Assembly (NCBI GenBank): GCA_031263875.1 | Contig: JAISEX010000087.1 | Coordinates: forward strand, 1 to 7,518 | Length of the DNA stretch: 7,518 nucleotides | From: Eubacteriales Family XIII. Incertae Sedis bacterium | GTDB taxonomy: Bacteria; Bacillota; Clostridia; Peptostreptococcales; Anaerovoracaceae | Reading direction: 5' to 3' | Position numbers and translations under genes: made by a program | Notes under the pieces: model-generated | What the model was told of the DNA's origin: nothing | What the model saw: only the letters and a program-made list of their open reading frames with translations | The model's database searches: none | Shown: piece by piece, positions 1 through 5,699 of the stretch | Position numbering within the stretch: position 1 is the first letter of the stretch | Layout: every line of letters begins with the position of its first letter

Positions 1-196
1 CCTCTCTACCGGAGATCAGCTTGTCCGTGAGGCGGCAAGCGGCGCGGCGTTTACGAACACCTACGATATTACGACACCTACCGGCATTATTCTGAACAAT
101 CTACCCTTTGTCGGGCTGATCGTGCTGGCGATGGCGGCTCTTGGCGCGTTTATCGCAGTCAAGTCCCGCAAAAGGAACCGGAAATCGGAGGTATAA
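1..196 (+). CDS. C-terminus of a sortase-anchored pilin (partial, start off window)
   Basis: The last 64 codons of a gene that begins before the window; the frame starts at base 2 and stops with TAA at 194-196. The visible end reads in order: an FTNTY motif, the last strand of a Spy0128/FctA- or CnaB-type pilin domain whose Asn is the usual isopeptide acceptor; a TTPTG sorting motif; a hydrophobic segment of about 20 residues beginning at NNLPFVGLIV; and a basic tail (KSRKRNRK). This is a cell-wall sorting signal of the PTG type used with pilus class B sortases (EVPTG-like) rather than classical LPXTG. With the sortase and second pilin downstream, it is probably the main shaft pilin, or a large adhesin subunit, of the same operon. 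Which of these cannot be decided from the C-terminus alone. Confidence 0.85.
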   Translation, partial: LSTGDQLVREAASGAAFTNTYDITTPTGIILNNLPFVGLIVLAMAALGAFIAVKSRKRNRKSEV

Positions 197-212
197 CTGA
201 TCGGCATATCTC

Positions 213-260
213 ACGGGAAAAGCGCGAGGGGGAGCTATTTTTCCCCCGCGCCTCTCCCGT
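213..260 (+). promoter_or_regulatory. Strong intercistronic stem-loop between pilin and sortase genes
   Basis: Bases 213-233 pair with 241-260: ACGGGA with TCCCGT, a 3-nt internal loop, GCGCG with CGCGC, a bulged A at 227, then GGGG with CCCC plus a G-T and an A-T pair, closed by a 7-nt loop. The stem is about 17 bp and very G+C-rich. It begins 16 nt after the pilin stop. AAAACCCC follows rather than a T-run, so it is not a canonical intrinsic terminator. It could be an attenuator, an RNase processing site or a 3'-end stabiliser that keeps pilin mRNA above sortase mRNA. The role is inferred; the base pairing is visible. Confidence 0.6.
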
Positions 261-283
261 AAAACCCCGGATGTGAGAGAGCT

Positions 284-329
284 GGGACCGATCCCATGCA
301 AATCCGGCATGGCGGCGGAAGCGACGCCG
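284..329 (+). other. Cluster of three short hairpins in the sortase leader
   Basis: Three small inverted repeats lie just upstream of the sortase ribosome-binding site. GGGA 284-287 pairs with TCCC 292-295. CCATGC 294-299 pairs with GCATGG 307-312. CGGCG 313-317 pairs with CGCCG 325-329. The first two share bases 294-295, so they cannot both form fully. Together with the large stem-loop upstream they make most of the 160-nt spacer (197-356) foldable. No known riboswitch consensus could be matched by eye, so this is only described as a structured leader. Confidence 0.35.
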
Positions 330-356
330 GAATGGAGAGGAGATGAGGAAGGCTAC

Positions 357-1298
357 ATGAAAACGGCGGGCAAAAAGGCACTATGGTTGGCAAACGGGTT
401 CGTAAATACGGTTATTTTACTCGTGGTTTTGCTCTTGCTCGCCGCGGGCTGCTACTCGCTCTGGGACTCCGGGTTGGTGAACGCGGCTGCGGACAGCAAA
501 CAGTATGCCGTCTACAAGCCAACGGATGAGAACGGCGGCCTCTCGTTTGCGGAACTGCGGGCGGTCAATCCGGAGGTTATCGCATGGCTCGACGTGTATG
601 GCACAAACATCGACTATCCGGTCGCGCAGGGGCGCGATAACATGAAGTACGTCAATACCGACGCCGCGGGGAATTACTCCCTTTCGGGCGCCATCTTCCT
701 CGATAGCGGAAACAGCGCTGATTTCTCGGATTTCAACGCTATTCTCTACGGCCACCACATGGAGAAGAAAACGATGTTCGGTGAGCTCGGCTTGTTCGCA
801 GACAGAGGATATTTCGAGGCGCGTAAATACGGCTCGCTGCACTACGGCGGCAAAGATCACGGGCTGGAGTTTTTTGCTTTCCTGCAAGCCGACGCTTATG
901 ATAGCGAGGTGTTCAGGCCGCGGGTCACCGGCAGGGAGGCACAGGAAGCGTATCTGGCGACGCTCGTCGGGCGGGCGTCCAATGTCCGCGATATCGGGGT
1001 GGCGGCGAACGACCAAATCGTTCTTTTGAGCACCTGTTCGTCAAGCTCGACAAACGGGCGGAACGTTCTCGTGGGGCGGATCACGGACAAACTTTACGAA
1101 GATTCGTTTCATAGGGAAGACACGGGTAATATCATGAAACCGGCGGCGGACAGCGCAGCGGGCTTGTGGGCACAGACGCCGTTATGGGCGAAAGTGACCG
1201 TTATCATACTATTGCTCTTACTGCTCTTATGTGCCGCCTACTCGATAAGAAGGCGCCGGATCAAAGACAAAAAACGAGTATCTGCGGAGGATGAGTGA
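357..1298 (+). CDS. srtB: Class B sortase, pilus-associated
   Basis: A 313-residue membrane transpeptidase that cleaves PTG-type sorting signals and joins pilins to each other or to peptidoglycan, acting on the outer face of the membrane. There is an N-terminal membrane segment at about 14-34. The sortase fold follows, with the class B pattern YGHHM (catalytic His133), STCSS (catalytic Cys227) and NGRNVLVGRI (catalytic Arg235). A second hydrophobic segment at about 279-296 is followed by a basic tail (RRRRIKDKKR). The ATG at 357 is preferred because AGGAAGG at 346-352 precedes it; an in-frame GTG at 273 would add 28 residues of unlike sequence spanning the leader hairpins. The gene sits between two sortase substrates, so a pilus role like that of streptococcal Spy0129 is more likely than haem uptake by classical SrtB. 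The symbol denotes the class only. Confidence 0.92.
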   Translation: MKTAGKKALWLANGFVNTVILLVVLLLLAAGCYSLWDSGLVNAAADSKQYAVYKPTDENGGLSFAELRAVNPEVIAWLDVYGTNIDYPVAQGRDNMKYVNTDAAGNYSLSGAIFLDSGNSADFSDFNAILYGHHMEKKTMFGELGLFADRGYFEARKYGSLHYGGKDHGLEFFAFLQADAYDSEVFRPRVTGREAQEAYLATLVGRASNVRDIGVAANDQIVLLSTCSSSSTNGRNVLVGRITDKLYEDSFHREDTGNIMKPAADSAAGLWAQTPLWAKVTVIILLLLLLLCAAYSIRRRRIKDKKRVSAEDE

Positions 1299-1300
1299 AG

Positions 1301-2092
1301 ATGAGCAGAATTTTCAAAGAAAAAAGCCAAGGGAAAGGAAGGCTTGCCGCCGTCCTGGTTTTGCTCTGCCTCGTTGGGTTTCTGCCTGCTCCGGCGGCAT
1401 GGGCTGCGGAAACAGAGCAGATTACGCTGACGGTACGGCAGACCTTCAACGGGCCGGACGCACCGGATAACAGCTTCGCCTATCTGCTCACGCCTCTGAC
1501 GATCGGCGCTCCCCTGCCCACTGGCAGCGGCGCGGGCGCTTACACCTTTACCATGCGCGGAAGCGGCGAAGCGAAGATCGGGCCACTCGCCTTTACCGGA
1601 CATGGCGTCTTTAGGTATGAACTCAGATGCGTGTCACCGGCCCGGCCTGGATTTGCCCTTGACGGGCAGGTCTATACCGTGCGGGTATATGTGAGTAACG
1701 GCGCGCCTCCGGCAGTTACCATCGCCGCCGGATCCGGAAACAAAGTTCCCGCCGCCGTGTTTCGGCACAGTTATTATTCCGGTCCAGACGAACCAACCAA
1801 GCCACATAAACCACATAAGTCGGCCAAGCCGAGCGGCCCGGATATGACGGCGAATTTGCCGGCCACAAAGAATGTCTTCGTAACACCGCCTGAAACAAGC
1901 ATCCTTGCACCCCGGCCGGCCCCGCCCGATGCCGAAAACCCGCCGCTTCCGGGCGGCGCTGATCCCACCGGCAAACCTCATGAGCCATATGCCGACTATT
2001 GGGTATTCTTCTGGCTAGCGGCCGTCATAGCGCTCACCACCGCGATTTGCTGGCTGCACAAACGCAGGAAAGCGGAGAAACGGGAAAAATAG
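1301..2092 (+). CDS. Small Spy0128/FctA-type pilin, probable basal (anchor) subunit
   Basis: A 263-residue secreted surface protein. A signal peptide (basic start, hydrophobic 14-30) has a likely cut near AWA-AE at 35-36. One pilin domain (about 39-160) follows, recognisable from PDNSFAYLLTP, GAYTFTMRGSG, AKIGPLAFTGHGVFRYEL and VYTVRVYV. A proline- and lysine-rich tail (about 161-220, with PTKPHKPHK) leads to a DPTG sorting motif at 221-224, a hydrophobic segment (about 232-250) and a basic end (HKRRKAEKREK). One domain plus a proline-rich tail resembles streptococcal basal pilins such as FctB. By motif comparison Q47, C110 and H156 stand where the isopeptide Lys, Glu and Asn normally are. 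The gene begins 2 nt after the sortase stop, behind GGAGG at 1286-1290. A GTG at 1295, overlapping that stop, is an alternative start adding two residues. Confidence 0.82.
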   Translation: MSRIFKEKSQGKGRLAAVLVLLCLVGFLPAPAAWAAETEQITLTVRQTFNGPDAPDNSFAYLLTPLTIGAPLPTGSGAGAYTFTMRGSGEAKIGPLAFTGHGVFRYELRCVSPARPGFALDGQVYTVRVYVSNGAPPAVTIAAGSGNKVPAAVFRHSYYSGPDEPTKPHKPHKSAKPSGPDMTANLPATKNVFVTPPETSILAPRPAPPDAENPPLPGGADPTGKPHEPYADYWVFFWLAAVIALTTAICWLHKRRKAEKREK

Positions 2093-2234
2093 CGTTGTAA
2101 CGAAACCGGCGGAATGGAATATTATGGAAATATGTTGACCACAAAACCGCACATCAGCTCGAATTCACGCCATAATCGTCTATGCCCGCTGTATGTAATT
2201 TTAATTTCGTTACGATTCTCATCGCAGCGTTGTT
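2093..2234. other. Convergent intergenic region
   Basis: The 142-bp gap between the two converging operons is richer in A+T than the genes. No hairpin followed by a T-run was found on either strand. The only structure seen is a 9-bp inverted repeat, GTAACGAAA at 2097-2105 and TTTCGTTAC at 2205-2213, lying near the two gene ends, plus a 4-bp stem CGAT/ATCG around 2213-2224. No gene is supported here; the short + strand frames run into the complement of aspS. Confidence 0.6.
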
Positions 2235-5200
2235 TTATCGAAGCTTTACATGCACCTCTCGAAGCTGCTGCTCGCTCACCTCGCCGGGAGCGCCGAGCAT
2301 CAGGTTCTGGGCGTTCGAGTTTAGCGGGAACGCGATTATCTCGCGTATATTTTCGTCACCCGACAGCAGCATAACGATCCGGTCGACTCCGGGCGCCATG
2401 CCCGCGTGCGGCGGAGCGCCGAAGCCGAAAGCGTTGTACAGCGCGCCGAACTTCTCCTTGACGTCGTTCTCCGTGTAACCGGCGATCTCAAATGCCTTGA
2501 CCATAATATCCGGCCGGTGGTTTCTGACGGCGCCGGACGAAAGTTCCACCCCGTTCACCACGATATCGTACTGATACGCGAGGATATCGAGCGGATCCTT
2601 CGTCAGCAAAGCGTCCATTTCGCCCTGCGGCATCGAGAACGGGTTGTGCGTAAAGTCAATTTTGCCCGTTTCCTCGTCAAGCTCGTACATCGGATAATCG
2701 ACGATAAAGCAGAACTCGTATCTGCCCTCGTCGATCAGCCCCAGGCGTTTCGCGACTTCCGTTCTGATAAGCCCCGCGAATCCGGCGACTTTACCGGGAT
2801 CGTCGCTAATAAAGTAGAGAACGTCCTTCGGCGCGAGTTTCTGCCCGTTCGCCGCGCAAACGGCGGCGAGTTCGGCCTTCTGCCCGCCGGTCATAAACTT
2901 GTCGATCGGCCCTTTATAGCTCATATCGTCCTGAACGGTAATGTAACCGAGGCCCTTCATGCCGATGGACAGCGCGTACTGCTCCATGGATTTGAAGAAG
3001 GATTTCGGCTGCGCCGCCGCGCCGGGCACTCTGACCGCGCGGACGATCCTGCCCTTGAACGGGGCGAAATCCGTCTTCGCGAAGAAGCCCGACAGGTCGA
3101 TGATAATAAGCGGGTTCCGCAGATCCGGCTTGTCGGAGCCGTATTTCAGCAGAGATTCGTTATACGGTATGCGCACGTACGGCGGTTTCGACACGGGTTT
3201 GTCCGTAAACCGCCGGAACGTTTCCGACATAACGCGCTCGGCAACGGCGAAAACGTCCTCCTGCGTGGCGTAAGACATCTCGAAATCAAGCTGGTAAAAC
3301 TCGCCGGGAGAGCGGTCGAGCCGCGCGTCCTCGTCGCGGAAACAGGGCGCTATCTGATAATATTTATCGAAGCCGGACACCATCAAGAGTTGTTTGAACT
3401 GCTGCGGCGCCTGCGGAAGCGCGTAAAACATGCCCTTGTGTTTGCGGCTCGGGACGAGATAATCGCGCGCGCCCTCGGGCGAAGAATTCGCGAGGATCGG
3501 CGTCTGTATCTCCGTAAAGCCGAGCCCATCCATCTGCGCGCGCAGGAATTTTATCACCTCCGCGCGAAGCAGGATCTTCTCATGGACTTCCGGATTCCGC
3601 AAGTCGAGATATTTGTAGGTGAGGCGGAGTTCCTCGCGCGTTTCCGTGGAATTTTCCACCTCGAACGGCAACGGCGAATTCACCAAGCCGAGCAGCTCTA
3701 TTTTTTCGGCTTTCAGCTCCACCGTGCCCGTCGCTATGTTCGGGTTCACGGTTTCCTCATCGCGTAATAAAACCGTGCCGCTCACGGATATCGACATTTC
3801 CTTGTGGAGATCCTTCACCTGTTCGTCCGTAACCACGACCTGCGTAATGCCGTGCTGGTCGCGCACGTCGACAAAGACGATGCCGCCGTGATTCCGTATG
3901 CGGTGCACCCAGCCCGCGATCTTGGCTTCGGAACCGACCAGCGTCTCCGTCAAGCCGCCGCAGGTTTCCGTCCGGTAACGCCCGGAAAGCGCAAGCGGTT
4001 CGGTAATGCGCTCGTTTTGCAAAGGAGCCGCTGCCGGTTGAACGGGAGCCTCTGCAATGTATGATTTTTTAATCGGCCCTGCGGTATGTCCTTCTGCTGC
4101 GTCCTCAGCGTCAGAATAGCTTCCATTTATAGAAACATTATCCCCGCCCGTTTGTCCGCGCGTTTCTGGCGGAACGTGATCTGCTTGTAGCGGCGGCGCT
4201 TCGGACACGTTATCCGCCTGCTTATGAGCTTGCGCCGGCAACGCTTCCCGCAGCGCCTCATTGACTGCCTGCGGACTCGCCTTGCCCTTCAGCAGCCGCA
4301 TCGCCTGCCCCACGAGGAAGCCAAACGCCTTCTCCTTGCCGCCGAGGTAATCCGTTACGGAATCCGGATTTTCGGCCACCACGCGGCGAGCCGTCTCCTC
4401 GATAAGCCCGCTGTCGTCGATCATCGCCAGATTGTTCTCACTCACATATTTTTCGGGATCCGCGCCCTCGCGCACCACCTTTTCGAGAACCTCCTTGCCG
4501 GTATTCCTGTTTATTTTCCCGGTAACGATCAGGTGTATCAAAGCCGCGATTTTACGCGCGTCGATAGCTTTCGCCGCCCTGTCCGCGCCGCCGTCAGCGC
4601 CTCCGATAAGGTACATAATGTCGCCCGCGACGGTATTCGCGGCTTCGCGGGCACGTTCCGCCGACACTTCACCCGCGGGAACAGCGGAAAGCGCCGCCAA
4701 TTCCGCAATAACATTTTCAAAGAGCTGCGCAAACGCCGCGTCCGAGGTAAGCACCGCGGCGATATTCGCGGCCACGCCGTATTCGCCCCGGTAACGCTCG
4801 CGCTTCTGTTCGGCGAGCTCGGGCATCGATTCCGTCACGCGGCGCACCCATTCGGCATCCACGCGCAGCGGCACCAGATCGGGTTCCGGAAAATACCGGT
4901 AGTCCTGCGCGTTTTCCTTTGAACGCATGGCGTAACCTTCGCCCGCGGCGTCGTCCCACCGGCGTGTTTCCTGCAAGACGTTTTTTCCCGCATCGATGAG
5001 AGCCGTCTGGCGCGCGCCTTCATACGCGATAGCGCGCGATATGGCCTTGACCGAATTCATATTCTTCGTTTCGGTGCGCGTCCCGTATTCCGCGGCGTCC
5101 ACCTCGCGAATCGAGAGGTTCACGTCGGCGCGCATGGAACCTTCCTCCATCTTGCAGTCGGAAACGTCCAAAAACGTCAGAATCTCCTTCAGTTTATCGA

Positions 5201-5699
5201 GAAACGCGGTCACTTCCTCGGCGCTCCGCAGATCGGGCTCCGTCACGATCTCTATCAGCGGCACACCGCAGCGGTTATAGTCGACAAGGCTTGCCGCCTG
5301 GTCGTGGACGAGCTTGCCGGCGTCTTCCTCCATATGGATCTCGTGAATGCGCACGCGACGCGTAAAGTTTTCTCCCGCAATATCCACATACCCGTTCGTG
5401 CAGAGGGGCGCGTAGAGTTGGGATATCTGGTAATTTTTTGGCAAATCCGGATAGAAATAATTCTTGCGGTCGAAGACGTTTTCCTCACCGATATGGCAGT
5501 TCAGCGCGGCAGCAGCGCGTAACGCCTTTTCGACCGCCTCGCGGTTCAAGACCGGCAGCGTTCCAGGCATTCCCACGCAGACAGGGCAGGTATGGGCGTT
5601 CGGCTCCGCGCCAAACGTCGTGCTGCACCCGCAAAATATCTTCGTCTTTGTGGAAAGTTCCACATGGACCTCAAGCCCTATTACCGTTTCATATGGCAT
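2235..5699 (-). CDS. gatB/aspS: GatB-AspRS fusion: amidotransferase subunit B joined to aspartyl-tRNA synthetase
   Basis: One 1154-residue frame with two complete enzymes. GatB (1-488) binds mischarged tRNA and activates its carboxylate. It shows GLEVHVEL (H12), a Cys set at C23, C25, C38 and C41, MEEDAGK (E124, E125), PLIEIVTEP (E150) and the helical tail domain ending KGKASPQAVN. A low-complexity linker spans about 489-572. AspRS (573-1154) has an OB-fold anticodon domain (GWVHRIRNHGG at 596-606), class II motif 1 (about 713-735), motif 2 (FRDED, R788), a GAD insertion (about 880-1000) and motif 3 (GVDR, R1107). The ATG at 5699 is preferred, with GGGGAG upstream. An in-frame start at 5768 would prepend 23 unlike residues inside gatA. 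GatB overlaps gatA by 11 nt. H604 suggests a nondiscriminating AspRS acting on both tRNA(Asp) and tRNA(Asn). No separate aspS start was found in the linker. Confidence 0.93.
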   Translation of the reverse strand: MPYETVIGLEVHVELSTKTKIFCGCSTTFGAEPNAHTCPVCVGMPGTLPVLNREAVEKALRAAAALNCHIGEENVFDRKNYFYPDLPKNYQISQLYAPLCTNGYVDIAGENFTRRVRIHEIHMEEDAGKLVHDQAASLVDYNRCGVPLIEIVTEPDLRSAEEVTAFLDKLKEILTFLDVSDCKMEEGSMRADVNLSIREVDAAEYGTRTETKNMNSVKAISRAIAYEGARQTALIDAGKNVLQETRRWDDAAGEGYAMRSKENAQDYRYFPEPDLVPLRVDAEWVRRVTESMPELAEQKRERYRGEYGVAANIAAVLTSDAAFAQLFENVIAELAALSAVPAGEVSAERAREAANTVAGDIMYLIGGADGGADRAAKAIDARKIAALIHLIVTGKINRNTGKEVLEKVVREGADPEKYVSENNLAMIDDSGLIEETARRVVAENPDSVTDYLGGKEKAFGFLVGQAMRLLKGKASPQAVNEALREALPAQAHKQADNVSEAPPLQADHVPPETRGQTGGDNVSINGSYSDAEDAAEGHTAGPIKKSYIAEAPVQPAAAPLQNERITEPLALSGRYRTETCGGLTETLVGSEAKIAGWVHRIRNHGGIVFVDVRDQHGITQVVVTDEQVKDLHKEMSISVSGTVLLRDEETVNPNIATGTVELKAEKIELLGLVNSPLPFEVENSTETREELRLTYKYLDLRNPEVHEKILLRAEVIKFLRAQMDGLGFTEIQTPILANSSPEGARDYLVPSRKHKGMFYALPQAPQQFKQLLMVSGFDKYYQIAPCFRDEDARLDRSPGEFYQLDFEMSYATQEDVFAVAERVMSETFRRFTDKPVSKPPYVRIPYNESLLKYGSDKPDLRNPLIIIDLSGFFAKTDFAPFKGRIVRAVRVPGAAAQPKSFFKSMEQYALSIGMKGLGYITVQDDMSYKGPIDKFMTGGQKAELAAVCAANGQKLAPKDVLYFISDDPGKVAGFAGLIRTEVAKRLGLIDEGRYEFCFIVDYPMYELDEETGKIDFTHNPFSMPQGEMDALLTKDPLDILAYQYDIVVNGVELSSGAVRNHRPDIMVKAFEIAGYTENDVKEKFGALYNAFGFGAPPHAGMAPGVDRIVMLLSGDENIREIIAFPLNSNAQNLMLGAPGEVSEQQLREVHVKLR
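3984..4235 (-). other. Interdomain linker of the GatB-AspRS fusion
   Basis: Codons for residues about 489-572, between the usual GatB end and the first AspRS strand. The stretch is rich in Ala, Pro, Gln, Asp, Glu and Gly, has no Met, and resembles neither parent family, so it is probably disordered. It contains a rough internal echo, QADNVSEAPP then QADHVPPE (residues 494-512). Part of the DNA (about 4050-4145) looks richer in A+T and uses less G/C-ended codons than its flanks. About 84 residues without a stop, and with no lost piece of either enzyme, argue for a designed-in tether rather than a sequencing error. Confidence 0.7.

Noticed and set aside
261..340. Possible c-di-GMP or cobalamin riboswitch before the sortase
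   Set aside because: A short ATGCAAATCCGGCA stretch is reminiscent, but the conserved flanking cores of either family are absent.
273..356. Upstream GTG start for the sortase
   Set aside because: The added residues come from the hairpin-rich leader, do not look like a signal sequence, and the ATG at 357 has a properly spaced AGGA and starts a typical basic-then-hydrophobic N-terminus.
2114..2478. Small + strand frames after the pilin gene
   Set aside because: Most of their length is the complement of the aspS 3' end; no ribosome-binding site or family features support them.
3549..3560. Perfect Shine-Dalgarno-like GGAGGTGAT on the - strand inside aspS
   Set aside because: It encodes conserved residues of the motif 1 helix, and the next ATG is about 19 nt away, too far for a normal start.
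2406..3767. Long + strand open frame opposite the AspRS region
   Set aside because: It is the complement of well-conserved AspRS codons; its Arg-rich, low-complexity translation shows no family features. High G+C third positions keep the antisense frame open.
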